From: Fuerstiella sp. | Lineage (GTDB): Bacteria; Planctomycetota; Planctomycetia; Planctomycetales; Planctomycetaceae | Length of the DNA stretch: 64,000 nucleotides | NCBI GenBank assembly: GCA_014238335.1 | Contig: JABABI010000012.1 | Coordinates: forward strand, 1 to 64,000 | Reading direction: 5' to 3' | In this document: positions 40,408-50,885 of the stretch, in pieces | Layout: every line of letters starts with the position of its first letter | Position numbering within the stretch: the first letter of the stretch is position 1 | The notes under the pieces: model-generated | Databases searched by the model: none | What the model was told of the DNA's origin: nothing | Seen by the model: the letters and a program-made list of their open reading frames with translations, nothing else | Made by a program: the position numbers and the translations under genes

Positions 40408-42651
40408 ATGCGTAATCAGCCACTCAATTCAATCTTCCTTGAGCGTGACGCAGTCAGAGTTTCGTTGATCGATCCTCCGACCGCGTTTAGATTTCACCTG
40501 CTGCTGATTGCCTTTTGCGGCATCTGCGTTGTAATTATCGGTCGAATCGCATGGGTGCAGTTGCAGCTTCAGGATCGTTATCTGACGGCCCTGAATACGA
40601 CGTCCGCAGATTACGAAGTCATCCCGGCACGCGATGGGCGAATTCTCTCTGAATCATCTGCGGTGCTGGCTGCTGATGTGGATCAGTACTCTGTCCAGGT
40701 GCACTACCGCTGGCTGCAGGAACCGGCGGACGAAGCGTGGGTCGCTCGGCGTGTTAGAAGTCGACTGTCGCGCGAAGAACGTCGCGATGCTGACCTGGTC
40801 GAGCTTGCCCGGCAGAAAGTGATGGACGCACGAAAACGCATGTGGTCTCATTTGATGACAGTTACGAATCTGTCACTGCCCGACTTTCAGACAAAACAAC
40901 AGGCCATTCAGCGAAAAGTGACACGCATCTCGGAATCCGTCAACCGGCGTCACAGGATCAGCAACGCAGAATCCGGTGTGGGCGACACAGGATCGCGTGG
41001 AACGGAGAGTCCGCCAAACGGATTGCTGATGCAAATGGCGACAGTTGTGCGTTCGGCGCTGACAACGCCGCCGGGTGCCGGACGCGCGGCGACAATCGTG
41101 GTTCGTGAGGAAGAAACGTTTCATGAAATTGTGCCTGATGCACCATTTGCCGTGGCGGCTCGGATTCACGAACAGACGCACCTGCTGCCGGGAACCAGAG
41201 TCGTGGTTGGCAATCGGCGGACGTACCCACTTAATTACACGGCCAGTCACATCGTTGGCGCCAGAACGCTGGTGCGTGATGATGAGCGGAACGACCGACT
41301 TCCTGCAGGTATTCGCCAACATGAATGGACGGCTCGAATCGGGCGGTTCGGTGTCGAACGCAGCTACGACCATCGGTTGCAGGGCATCCCCGGCCTGAGA
41401 CACGTCGTGCGAAATCGCCGTATGGAAATTGTGGAATCGAAAATTGAACGCCAGCCTGTCAGTGGTCGTGATGTTGTGCTGACACTGGACGTCGATCTTC
41501 AGCGGCACGCCGAACAGTTGCTGGCCGAAACATTGCTGGATGCACCGGCAAACCTGCTTACACGGCAGGAAGATGACGACAGCGGAGCCGCGCAGCCCGT
41601 GCCCACAGGAGGCAGTATTGTTGTGATGGACGTCACGACCGGTCGATTGTCGGTCGCGGCGAGTGCTCCCGGTTTTAACCTCTCTCTGTTCACCGGCAGC
41701 AGTGATGCAGAATGGAACGCCGTCAATAAGGATCAGCGGCATCCTTTCATTTCTCGAATGATCGCGATGGCGGTGCCGCCGGGTTCGGTGATTAAACCGA
41801 TTACGGCGATCGCCGCCCTTGAATCCGGACGGCTCAACCCCGATCAAGATTTTTTCTGCCAGGGATTTCTGACGCAACCGGATGAGCATCGTTGCCTGAT
41901 TTACCGGCTGTATGGTGGCGGACATGACAATATCACGCTGAAACGTGCTATTGCTCAGTCGTGCAACGTCTATTTTTTTTCTGCTGCGACGAAGATGGGC
42001 TTCCCGCCGTTGCGTGAGTGGTGTGCCCGATTCGGTTTGGGACGCGAATGCGGAATTGATCTGCCCTTCGAAGTGGCCGGGAACGTTCCCGGGGCACCCG
42101 CGACCGGATCTGACGACCAAAGCCGACTTGCACGCGAAGCCCTTGGGCTGGCCATCGGGCAGTCGAGTCTGACGGTGACCCCACTGCAAATGGTTCGAGT
42201 GATGGCGGCGATTGCTAACGGAGGCTGGCTGGTAACGCCCCACGTCGTCAGCGCTGATGGCATGGCACGCACTGCCACCGATATTGACGATCGTCCGCAG
42301 GATCTGTCACGGCGGCGGATTTCGGGGCTGACCGAGGAAACTCTGGCCAGAGTCCGAGAAGGACTTCGAGCTGTTGTCCAGGAACCATACGGCACCGGAT
42401 ATAAGAACGTACGCCTGGAACAGGTCGAAATCGCTGGTAAGACCGGCACTGCAGAAACTGGTCCGGGCAAAGCAGATCACGCGTGGTTCGTCGGCTATGT
42501 TCCTGCCGAGCAACCACAGTACGCGTTCGTCGTTGTGCTGGAACACGGTGGCTCGGGCAGCCGCGGAGCAGGACCGGTGACTCGGGAACTGGTGCAGAAA
42601 ATGCTGGACAGTGATCTCGTGAGCGTAGCAGCAGGACGTCGTGAACAATAA
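40408..42651 (+). CDS. mrdA: Penicillin-binding protein 2 (transpeptidase)
   Basis: 'AVPPGSVIKPITAIAALE' (SxxK context), 'QSCNVYFFSAATKMG' (SxN), 'AGKTGTAE' (KTG). Confidence 0.93.
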   Translation: MRNQPLNSIFLERDAVRVSLIDPPTAFRFHLLLIAFCGICVVIIGRIAWVQLQLQDRYLTALNTTSADYEVIPARDGRILSESSAVLAADVDQYSVQVHYRWLQEPADEAWVARRVRSRLSREERRDADLVELARQKVMDARKRMWSHLMTVTNLSLPDFQTKQQAIQRKVTRISESVNRRHRISNAESGVGDTGSRGTESPPNGLLMQMATVVRSALTTPPGAGRAATIVVREEETFHEIVPDAPFAVAARIHEQTHLLPGTRVVVGNRRTYPLNYTASHIVGARTLVRDDERNDRLPAGIRQHEWTARIGRFGVERSYDHRLQGIPGLRHVVRNRRMEIVESKIERQPVSGRDVVLTLDVDLQRHAEQLLAETLLDAPANLLTRQEDDDSGAAQPVPTGGSIVVMDVTTGRLSVAASAPGFNLSLFTGSSDAEWNAVNKDQRHPFISRMIAMAVPPGSVIKPITAIAALESGRLNPDQDFFCQGFLTQPDEHRCLIYRLYGGGHDNITLKRAIAQSCNVYFFSAATKMGFPPLREWCARFGLGRECGIDLPFEVAGNVPGAPATGSDDQSRLAREALGLAIGQSSLTVTPLQMVRVMAAIANGGWLVTPHVVSADGMARTATDIDDRPQDLSRRRISGLTEETLARVREGLRAVVQEPYGTGYKNVRLEQVEIAGKTGTAETGPGKADHAWFVGYVPAEQPQYAFVVVLEHGGSGSRGAGPVTRELVQKMLDSDLVSVAAGRREQ

Positions 42652-42680
42652 TGCGGGTTGCATGACCTCCATGCAATCTG

Positions 42681-44747
42681 TCACCGGCGCGCTGATTTTC
42701 TGCGTCGACCTTTTCTTGGCAGGCCGGATGAGGCGTTCTGCTTTTCTTCCGGAACCGGTTCGCCGATTTTCTTTTTCAGCTGATGCACGCGGTCGCGCAA
42801 CTGAGCGGCTCGTTCGAAGTCCAGTTTCTCAGCAGCCTGCAGCATTTCCGCCTCCAGTTCGCGGATGAACTCTTCCGTGACGAATTGTTCTTCGTTGGTA
42901 ATTCCGGCAGATTCGCGTTCAACTTTCCGCGCCGCAATTTCTTCTTCGATGCCGCGACGAATCGCCTTTTGAATGCTTGCCGGCGTGATGCCGTGTGTTT
43001 CATTGTAGGCCGTCTGCAGCTCGCGGCGCCGATTCGTTTCGTCGATCGCCTTCTGCATACTGTTTGTTACTTTGTCAGCATACAGGATGACCTCGGCATT
43101 CACGTTTCGAGCGGAGCGTCCGATTGTCTGAATCAAACTGGTTGCACTGCGCAGGAAGCCTTCCTTGTCGGCGTCCAGAATCGCGACCAGCGACACTTCC
43201 GGAAGATCCAGGCCCTCGCGCAGAAGATTTACTCCGATCACCGCGTCGAAAACTCCCTCACGCAGCTCTCGCAGAATTTCGACACGTTCAACGGCTGTCA
43301 GTTCTGAGTGCAGCCATTGACAGCGAATGCCTTCCTCCTGCAGATATCCCGTCAGGTCTTCCGCAAGTCGTTTGGTCAGCGTCGTCACCAGAACGCGTTC
43401 GTTGACGTCTGCTTTCTGCCGAATGGCCTGCAGCAGGTGAGCTACCTGGCCCATTGCCGGAACGATATGGATGACCGGATCGATCAGGCCGGTTGGTCGA
43501 ATCAGCTGCTCGACTACCTCTCCCTGAGTCAGCTCAAGTTCCCAGTCGGCCGGCGTTGCCGAAACCAGTAGCAGTTTTTTCTGCTTGTCATTCCATTCGT
43601 CGAACTGCAACGGCCGGTTGTCGAGAGCCATGGGAATACGAAAACCGTGTTCCACCAGTGTTGTCTTACGAGCTCGATCTCCCGCATGCATGGCTCGAAT
43701 CTGCGGAATCGTCGCGTGTGACTCATCCACGATCATCAAAAAGTCTTCGGGAAAGAAATCGTAGAGCGTGTACGGCGGTTCGCCAGGTTTGCGACCGGCC
43801 AGTGCCCGACTGTAGTTTTCAATACCTGGGCAGAAACCGGTTTCCTTCATCAACTCTATGTCGTAGCGAGTTCTTGCGGCCAGACGCTGTGCTTCCAGCA
43901 GCTTTCCTTCCCTGCGAAATACTTCCAGCTGTTCATCCAGTTCCTTGCGAATTTCGTCCAGAGCCGCTTCAACCCGACTTTGCGGCAGTACAAAGTGTTT
44001 TGCCGGGTAGATATAGATGTCCTGCAGCGATTGTGATTCCCTGCCACTGACCGGATCTATGATGCACAGTTTTTCAACTTCGTCTCCCCACAATTCAATC
44101 CGATAAGCAAATTCTTCATAGGCAGGCCAGCATTCAATCACATCTCCCCGCACACGAAACTTGCTGCGCCCAGGATCGTAGTCGTTGCGGTCGTACTGAA
44201 TGTCAATCAGTTTCAGCAACAGGGCATCGCGGTCGATTTGCTGACCGACATGCAGCGGGATCATCATCTCCAGATAATCTTTTGGCGATCCCAGACCGTA
44301 GATGCAACTGACTGTGGACACCACAATCACATCGTTACGACTTACCAGCGCGCTGGTGGCCAGCAGTCGCAGTCGATCGATTTCTTCATTGATGGACGCG
44401 TCTTTTTCAATGTAGATGTCGCGCTGAGGAATATAGGCTTCCGGCTGGTAGTAGTCGTAATAGCTGACGAAGTACGAGACGGCGTTATTGGGAAAGAACT
44501 CCCGGAATTCCGCATACAACTGAGCGGCCAGAGTCTTGTTGTGAGACAGTACTAAAGTTGGCTTGTTCAATTTGGCAATTACGTTCGCCATCGTGAAAGT
44601 CTTGCCGGACCCTGTCACTCCCAGCAGCACCTGAGCCTTCTTGCCTTCATCAAATCCGCGTGCCAGCGAATCGATGGCTTTGGGTTGATCACCTGCCGGT
44701 GCAAATTCGCTGGTGATTTCGAAGGAACGATTACAGTTGTTTGGCAT
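42681..44747 (-). CDS. uvrB: Excinuclease ABC subunit B
   Basis: 'FAPAGDQPKAIDSLARGFDEGKKAQVLLGVTGSGKTFTMANVI', 'YYQPEAYIPQRDIYIEKDASINEEIDRLR', C-terminal UVR motif. Confidence 0.97.
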   Translation of the reverse strand: MPNNCNRSFEITSEFAPAGDQPKAIDSLARGFDEGKKAQVLLGVTGSGKTFTMANVIAKLNKPTLVLSHNKTLAAQLYAEFREFFPNNAVSYFVSYYDYYQPEAYIPQRDIYIEKDASINEEIDRLRLLATSALVSRNDVIVVSTVSCIYGLGSPKDYLEMMIPLHVGQQIDRDALLLKLIDIQYDRNDYDPGRSKFRVRGDVIECWPAYEEFAYRIELWGDEVEKLCIIDPVSGRESQSLQDIYIYPAKHFVLPQSRVEAALDEIRKELDEQLEVFRREGKLLEAQRLAARTRYDIELMKETGFCPGIENYSRALAGRKPGEPPYTLYDFFPEDFLMIVDESHATIPQIRAMHAGDRARKTTLVEHGFRIPMALDNRPLQFDEWNDKQKKLLLVSATPADWELELTQGEVVEQLIRPTGLIDPVIHIVPAMGQVAHLLQAIRQKADVNERVLVTTLTKRLAEDLTGYLQEEGIRCQWLHSELTAVERVEILRELREGVFDAVIGVNLLREGLDLPEVSLVAILDADKEGFLRSATSLIQTIGRSARNVNAEVILYADKVTNSMQKAIDETNRRRELQTAYNETHGITPASIQKAIRRGIEEEIAARKVERESAGITNEEQFVTEEFIRELEAEMLQAAEKLDFERAAQLRDRVHQLKKKIGEPVPEEKQNASSGLPRKGRRRKSARR

Positions 44748-44957
44748 TGATGGGCACAATTTGCAATGTGTGGCAGGTACGCGACCCATGATTTCTACCG
44801 CGAATCGATCACACCTGCCAGCAACGCCGTGTGTCATTGACTTATTGGACCCGGGAGTTGGACATTCCAGGATTGACACTGTTCATTCGCTCCCACTACG
44901 CATTCCGCGTATGATCTGCTGAAGCTGATTTCTGTTGTTCGTCCGCGTTATGTCGTC

Positions 44958-47150
44958 ATGACCAACTCCAACCAAACCGAAGTTCAGGACGATGACGAGC
45001 GCGAAGGTTCTCGGCAGTTGAGTCTGCAGGAGAATGATCCGCCGTCCGAGATCGAAGGTTATTCCGTCATTCGTCGACTGGGAACCGGAGCGTACGGGAC
45101 GGTCTGGCTGGCTCGCGAAGATCGCACGGGCCGCATGGTGGCCATCAAGTACTATCCACATCGTCGTGGACTGAACTGGTCGTTGCTGAATCGCGAGGTT
45201 GAAAAACTGGCGACGCTGTACGCGTCACGAAACATTGTGCGACTGCTGGACGTCGGCTGGAATGCGGAACCTCCGTATTACGTCATGGAGTACGTGGAGA
45301 ACGGTTCTCTGGGCGCGTACCTGGCCAGCGGCGCTTTAGGCGCCAGCGAAGCCGTTCGAATTGCTCAACAGGTGTGTGGTGCCTTGATTGAAGCTCACGG
45401 TGCGGGCGTTCTGCACTGCGACCTGAAACCCGACAACATCTTGCTGGATGCTCAGTTCCAGGTACGACTGTGCGACTTCGGGCAGTCCAGAATGTCGCAC
45501 GAACAGAGTCCGGCGCTGGGGACACTGTACTACATGGCTCCGGAACAGGCGGATCTGGAAGCAATTCCTGATGCTCGCTGGGATGTGTATGCCGTGGGCG
45601 CGCTGTTGTATCACATGCTGACCGGGCAGCCGCCGTACCGTGAACAGTCAATTCAGAAGAAGCTGGAGCAGGCGGAATCGCTGCAAACGCGACTGACCAT
45701 CTACCGTGACCATATCGCCGCTGCGCCGGCACCACGAGCCCATCATTCGGTTCGCGGTGTCGACAGTCATCTAATCAGCATCGTGGATCGATGCCTGACC
45801 GTCGATCCGACGGAGCGGCTGCCGAATGCGCAGGCCATTCTGGAAAAACTGAAAACTCGAGAACGCAACCGATCCCGTCGACCGTTGCTTCTGCTGGGAG
45901 TTCTGGGACCGATCCTGCTGATGACGGCGATGGTCCCGATATTTGTCAACGCTTTGCAAAACAACCTGCGGTTGATGGAACAGCAACTGGTCGCAGACAC
46001 TCAGGAAAGCAATGCCCTGATCGCGCGGAGCCAGGCGAATTCGTTGCAGGAAGAACTGGAAGACCGGCTGCACGATCTGAAACGTGTTGTGGAGGAGGAA
46101 AAACTTGTTTTTCTGCTGACACAACTGATGGGTCAACCGACCGACGAAGTTGAAAAGCAGATGAAGCAGTTCCACAATGCGCCGTTTGCAGAACGTCCCG
46201 AATGGATGCAGCGACTGGACGCCGCTCATACAGCGGCAGATGAAGAAAACAGAGCCCGCCATAAGAACGAAGATACCAGTTGGTTTCTGACCGATGACCA
46301 TGGAACGCAGCTGTGGCGCCGTGATTACAGCGAAGCAACAATCGGAAAAAATTATGCCTGGCGAGATTATTTTCACGGGACGAATACACAGTATCAAAAG
46401 GGAGCAGCACCGGAGGGGATCCAGCCGATTGAAGAGGGCCATGTTTCGCTGGCGTTCAAAAGCGAAGTGACCAAACGCTACATGGTTGCTTTAAGCGTCC
46501 CGGTGCGTTCAGCCGACGGACGCGTAATCGGCGTTTTTGCGAGAACTGCCCATTTGGGAGGTCTGCAGACGGATTTAGGGAAGAAGATTCAGGGTTATGG
46601 CTCCGATGCAGTCCGCCGGGCAATCGTATTGGCAGACCGTCGCGAAGGTCAGCTACTGGATCATCCCTACCTGACCGATGACTTTTTTCGTGATCGGTCA
46701 AAAGAGGAGGTCGACAAGACGTTTCGCAGACTCCAAATTAACGAAGGAATGCGCGCTACAATTGACGCACAGCTAACTGTGTCGGATCAGCCTGCACAGG
46801 AACATGAGGCCGGAAATCACTTTGTCGGCCGTGGAATATTTCACACAGATGCTTACGCGGACCCAGTGGGGCAACTGGATGACGAAGACGCGAAGTTCTA
46901 CGACGATGTGTGGATCGCTACGATGTGTACGACAAAATCTGAGAAGATGCCATGGCTTGTGATCGTGCAGGGGAGGAAAGCGGAGGCGCTGCGTCCGGCG
47001 CAGACAATGGCTGATCGTACGACTCCTCAGGTATGGTACGCCGTGCTGGCCAGTATCGGGACAATGGCCACGATCTGGCTGTTTGTCTGGCACGCACTGG
47101 CCCGATCACAGGAGAGAAAGGTGCGTGGCGACGTTGCCGACAGAGCGTAA
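44958..47150 (+). CDS. Ser/Thr protein kinase with two TM helices enclosing a probable dCache-like sensor domain
   Basis: '[12 protein letters not shown]', 'VAIKYY', '[12 protein letters not shown]', 'DFGQSR', 'MAPEQADLE'; TM '[22 protein letters not shown]' and C-terminal TM '[23 protein letters not shown]'. Confidence 0.9.
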   Translation: MTNSNQTEVQDDDEREGSRQLSLQENDPPSEIEGYSVIRRLGTGAYGTVWLAREDRTGRMVAIKYYPHRRGLNWSLLNREVEKLATLYASRNIVRLLDVGWNAEPPYYVMEYVENGSLGAYLASGALGASEAVRIAQQVCGALIEAHGAGVLHCDLKPDNILLDAQFQVRLCDFGQSRMSHEQSPALGTLYYMAPEQADLEAIPDARWDVYAVGALLYHMLTGQPPYREQSIQKKLEQAESLQTRLTIYRDHIAAAPAPRAHHSVRGVDSHLISIVDRCLTVDPTERLPNAQAILEKLKTRERNRSRRPLLLLGVLGPILLMTAMVPIFVNALQNNLRLMEQQLVADTQESNALIARSQANSLQEELEDRLHDLKRVVEEEKLVFLLTQLMGQPTDEVEKQMKQFHNAPFAERPEWMQRLDAAHTAADEENRARHKNEDTSWFLTDDHGTQLWRRDYSEATIGKNYAWRDYFHGTNTQYQKGAAPEGIQPIEEGHVSLAFKSEVTKRYMVALSVPVRSADGRVIGVFARTAHLGGLQTDLGKKIQGYGSDAVRRAIVLADRREGQLLDHPYLTDDFFRDRSKEEVDKTFRRLQINEGMRATIDAQLTVSDQPAQEHEAGNHFVGRGIFHTDAYADPVGQLDDEDAKFYDDVWIATMCTTKSEKMPWLVIVQGRKAEALRPAQTMADRTTPQVWYAVLASIGTMATIWLFVWHALARSQERKVRGDVADRA

Positions 47151-47246
47151 CCTGCCGGCTGCCAATGTACTGTGAATGCGGAGTACTTCGGCGAAGCCAC
47201 GAAGTACGGTGACTTCCATGGACCATTGCAAATCCGTGGTTCCCGG

Positions 47247-47882
47247 CTAACTGGACAACGATTTGCGCTGCCACAATCCGCGATAAATCGGCAGCCCCAG
47301 CTTGCGTTTCTTACGATGGAAGCTGGTTTGATAGTCCATGTCATGTTCCGGATCGCGTTCCTCCGGAGCCGGCAGCGTTTTGAAATCCGGTTGCCCGTCC
47401 ATGAGCGACTGGATGATGTCAAAGTACTCGGCTACGTCGCTCCACGAATGTACATGTCCGCTGGGCTGAACGATATCTGACAGAATCTCAGTGAACTGCT
47501 GAGAAAACAACCGTCGTTTATGATGGCGTTTCTTCCACCACGGGTCGGGAAAATACACATGTGCCGAACTGACGGAATGTTTTTCGATCATCTTTGTCAG
47601 AACGATGTTGCAGTCGCCACCGATGACTCGGGCATTCTGCATTTGCTGCTTCTTCAGGCGTTCTGCGGTGCGGCGACCTTCGCGGTAGTCGATTTCCAGT
47701 CCCAGGTAATTGATGTCCGGGTTGTTCTGTGCCGCCGTAAACAAAAACAGACCTCGACCGCAGCCGATATCCAGCTCCACGGGGTTGTCGTTGCCAAAGA
47801 ATTCCGACCAGACGATGGATTTGCCAACATCGTCTATGACCTGAAACCAGGGTTTCAGCGGTTTAATAGGAGCCGTTTGCAT
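47247..47882 (-). CDS. trmB: tRNA (guanine-N7-)-methyltransferase
   Basis: 'PVELDIGCGRGLFLFTAAQNNPDINYLGLEIDYREGRRTAERLKK...VYFPDPWWKKRHHKRRLF'. Confidence 0.95.
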   Translation of the reverse strand: MQTAPIKPLKPWFQVIDDVGKSIVWSEFFGNDNPVELDIGCGRGLFLFTAAQNNPDINYLGLEIDYREGRRTAERLKKQQMQNARVIGGDCNIVLTKMIEKHSVSSAHVYFPDPWWKKRHHKRRLFSQQFTEILSDIVQPSGHVHSWSDVAEYFDIIQSLMDGQPDFKTLPAPEERDPEHDMDYQTSFHRKKRKLGLPIYRGLWQRKSLSS

Positions 47883-48034
47883 GGCAGTACAGGATGTCTG
47901 TCGCGTTTGCTGTTTTCAATCCGCAGGCTGTCAAAACGCCCGAGTCGGGTCAAAGTGTTTCATTTTCCTGACTTCGCGACCGTGGTATGATGTTCAGTCT
48001 CGATTTACATGAGATTTCAAATCCGGCTTCCTCT

Positions 48035-49471
48035 ATGACCATCCATCACTGCCACCGCTTCCTGCCACTCGACGGTTCCCGCCGGGAAATGCTCCGGAAA
48101 AGTGCCACCGGATTTGGCGCCGTTGCCCTGACCGGTCTGCTCGGTGAGGCTAAACCAACTCTTGCGGAATCTGAGTCGAAACCATTTGCACCGAAAAAGA
48201 CTCATTTCGATGCGAAAGCACGCAGCATCATTTTCCTGTACATGGACGGAGGCGTTTCACAGGTTGATTCTTACGATCCCAAGCCGCGTCTGGATGTGGA
48301 AAACGGGAAACCGTTTCCCACGAAAATCGAACCGACGCAGTTCAATAACATCGGCAATACGCTGGCAAGTCCGTGGAAATTCCAACAATACGGTGATTGC
48401 GGTACTCCGGTCAGTGACCTGTTTCCTCATACCGCACGCCACGTTGACGACATGGCCGTCGTACGATCCATGGTGTCCAACTTTCCGGAACACACGAACG
48501 CCAACTATTTTCTGCACACCGGCCATGGTCAGCAGGGGCGTCCGGGAATGGGCGCCTGGTTCGGCTACGGACTGGGGACGGAATGCCAGGATCTGCCGCA
48601 CTACGTAATTTTGAACGGTGGACTGATTCCACCCGGTGGTCTGGACAACTTCGGCAGCGGGTTTTTGCCAGCCAGTTATCAGGGGTCCGTTTTCGCCAAC
48701 AGTGATCCACCGGTTGCCGACATCAAACGCCGTGAAGCGACGGCGGCACTGCAGCGGCGCAAGCTGGATCTGATTCGTCAACTGGATCAGCAGACTCTGA
48801 AACGTTACGACCACGATGATCAGATTGAATCCGCGATCACCAATTATGAACTGGCAGCGCGGATGCAGCTGGCCGTGCCGGAACTGATGGACCTGGTTGA
48901 GGAAACTCGCCAGACGCAGGAAGCGTACGGCATGTTTGACGAGTATAAGAATACGGCGACATTCGGGCGGCAGTGTCTGATTGCTCGACGGTTAGTCGAA
49001 CGTGGTGTTCGCTTTATTCAATTGACCTGTCCAGGCGGCAATGGTGATCGCTGGGACCAGCATGGCAATCTTAAAGACGGCCACACCAAGAACGCAAGAA
49101 GCGTCGATCAGCCGATCGGGGCATTGCTCGCTGATTTGAAAGAGCGGGGGCTGCTGGATTCGACGCTTGTTCTGTGGTCTGGAGAGTTCGGTCGCACTCC
49201 GTTCGCACAGGGCAGCGACGGGCGGGACCATAATCCGTTTGGCTTCTCGCTGTGGCTGGCTGGCGGTGGCGTGAAGGGCGGAACAATTTACGGTGCCACC
49301 GACGAATTCGGCTACAAAGTTGTCGAAAACAAGGTCGAAATCCATGACCTGCATGCCACGATGCTGCATCTGTTCGGCATGGATCACGAGAAACTGACGT
49401 ATCGATTCAGTGGGCGTGACATGCGACTGACGGACGTTCATGGTCACGTCATCCATGACATCCTGTCCTGA
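48035..49471 (+). CDS. DUF1501 domain-containing (sulfatase-fold-like) protein with Tat-like signal
   Basis: 'SRREMLRKSATGFGAVALTGLLG', 'IIFLYMDGGVSQVDSYDPKPRLD', 'LVLWSGEFGRTPFAQGSDGRDHNPFGFSLWLAGGGVKGG'. Confidence 0.93.
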   Translation: MTIHHCHRFLPLDGSRREMLRKSATGFGAVALTGLLGEAKPTLAESESKPFAPKKTHFDAKARSIIFLYMDGGVSQVDSYDPKPRLDVENGKPFPTKIEPTQFNNIGNTLASPWKFQQYGDCGTPVSDLFPHTARHVDDMAVVRSMVSNFPEHTNANYFLHTGHGQQGRPGMGAWFGYGLGTECQDLPHYVILNGGLIPPGGLDNFGSGFLPASYQGSVFANSDPPVADIKRREATAALQRRKLDLIRQLDQQTLKRYDHDDQIESAITNYELAARMQLAVPELMDLVEETRQTQEAYGMFDEYKNTATFGRQCLIARRLVERGVRFIQLTCPGGNGDRWDQHGNLKDGHTKNARSVDQPIGALLADLKERGLLDSTLVLWSGEFGRTPFAQGSDGRDHNPFGFSLWLAGGGVKGGTIYGATDEFGYKVVENKVEIHDLHATMLHLFGMDHEKLTYRFSGRDMRLTDVHGHVIHDILS

Positions 49472-49472
49472 C

Positions 49473-49525
49473 GCGGGGCGGCCCGCGAGCCGGTGCGAGC
49501 TGATGCTCGGCACATGTTGGTTCGC
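49473..49525. repeat. Post-stop double-hairpin repeat, copy A
   Basis: Ungapped alignment to 63033-63085, 35/50 identical by eye; core GTGCGAGCTG..GCTCG. Confidence 0.5.
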
Positions 49526-49565
49526 TTCCGTTGGGCGCTTGATGCGACGCACCCTGCGCGGTTCG

Positions 49566-50522
49566 CTATCCGCGAGGATGGCATTTCTGATGGACACTCT
49601 TCAGCCGAGTGTGATCGACATGCGTGTATACCTGAGTCGTGCGGATGTTGGCATGGCCCAGCATTTCCTGAAGAGCTCGAATGTCCGCTCCGCCGGCCAG
49701 CAGGTGCGTGGCAAAGCTGTGGCGGAGTGTGTGTGGACCGATTTCCGTTCCACAACCAATGCGAGACGCATAGCGTTGAATGAGCTTCCAGATGGTTTCG
49801 CGGTTGACTCTTCGGCCACTGCGGGTGACGAACAGCCAGTCCGGGTCGGCAACGGCGTTCCGGACCATATCCGGACGTTCGAGATTGAGATAACTGACGA
49901 CGGTGTCGATTGCGACCGGCGTTAACGAAACCAGTCGCTGCTTGTTTCCCTTGCCCGTGCAGCGTGCGAAGCGTTCGTCCAGATTGATGTCCGCACGTTT
50001 CAGCCCCGTGACTTCAGAGACTCGGCAACCGGTGGCGTAAAGGACGGCAAGGATGGCTCTGTCGCGACGCGCGTAACGGTCATGAGCTCCGGTGGGTGCG
50101 TTCAGCAATTCATTGACCGCATCGGGGCTGAGAACCTTTGGAAGTCGCTGCCAGAGTTTCGGTGAACTGATCAGGTCAACGGCGCTGTCTGCCACCACCG
50201 CTTCCAGCATTAGATAACGAAAGAACATGCGGATGGCCGCCAGGTTGCGGGCGATACTGGTACTGGCGAGGTCACGGTTCTGCAGATTTTCAAGAAAAGC
50301 AGTCAGAGTCGGAATGTCAATTTGATGGACGGTCCGACGAGTGCTGTCCCTGTTCCACTGAAAGAACTTTTGCAGGTCGTGGCGATAAGCTGCAAGGGTA
50401 TTTGGCGACATGCCGCATTCGGCGTCCAGATACGCCAGAAATCCGGGTAACCAGGTAGCCGGGTCCTGAAATGTTTGGGCCGAAAATCGACTTCCGGACG
50501 GTGGTTTCTTTCGGCGTGCCAT
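49566..50522 (-). CDS. Tyrosine recombinase, XerC/XerD family
   Basis: 'VLYATGCRVSEVTGLKRADINLDER', 'IGPHTLRHSFATHLLAGGADIRALQEMLGHANIRTTQVYTHVD'. Confidence 0.95.
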   Translation of the reverse strand: MARRKKPPSGSRFSAQTFQDPATWLPGFLAYLDAECGMSPNTLAAYRHDLQKFFQWNRDSTRRTVHQIDIPTLTAFLENLQNRDLASTSIARNLAAIRMFFRYLMLEAVVADSAVDLISSPKLWQRLPKVLSPDAVNELLNAPTGAHDRYARRDRAILAVLYATGCRVSEVTGLKRADINLDERFARCTGKGNKQRLVSLTPVAIDTVVSYLNLERPDMVRNAVADPDWLFVTRSGRRVNRETIWKLIQRYASRIGCGTEIGPHTLRHSFATHLLAGGADIRALQEMLGHANIRTTQVYTHVDHTRLKSVHQKCHPRG

Positions 50523-50885
50523 ATTGATAGGTTCTGGAACGGGTTCCACGCACGCCCGTCACCCTGCCTGGCTACGCACGATTCCACTGGGAGTGAAAGT
50601 GCGGAAACGTTGAATGTGGCAATCCGGAATGAACGTAACAACTGCGTACGATGTCGATGTGTTCACTGGTCGCGAATGGTTGGTCGTGAATGAAAATCGC
50701 CGTCACCGTTCAGAGGGGGTTGAACGGAGACGGCGACAGTGAAACCGTTTTTCAACGGTGTTCGGACCTCTATTAAAAGAAGCAATCAGAAATCCGATTC
50801 TGCTTCATTCCTTCTTGTCGTCCTTGATGTTTGTATGAAATCTGCAATTCGACTGAAGTCCGAATTGAACGGCCTGTGAGGAAAA

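Noticed and set aside
40873-42243. 456-aa minus-strand ORF
   Set aside because: Antisense to the PBP2 gene, which has clear SxxK, SxN and KTG motifs; the antisense translation is Arg/His-rich and family-less, a shadow ORF.
45771-46442. 223-aa minus-strand ORF in the second kinase
   Set aside because: Antisense to the well-supported kinase/sensor gene.
49566-50522. Tyrosine recombinase as evidence of an integrated mobile element
   Set aside because: The sequence looks like a housekeeping XerC/D; no attachment repeats, phage genes or adjacent tRNA were seen.
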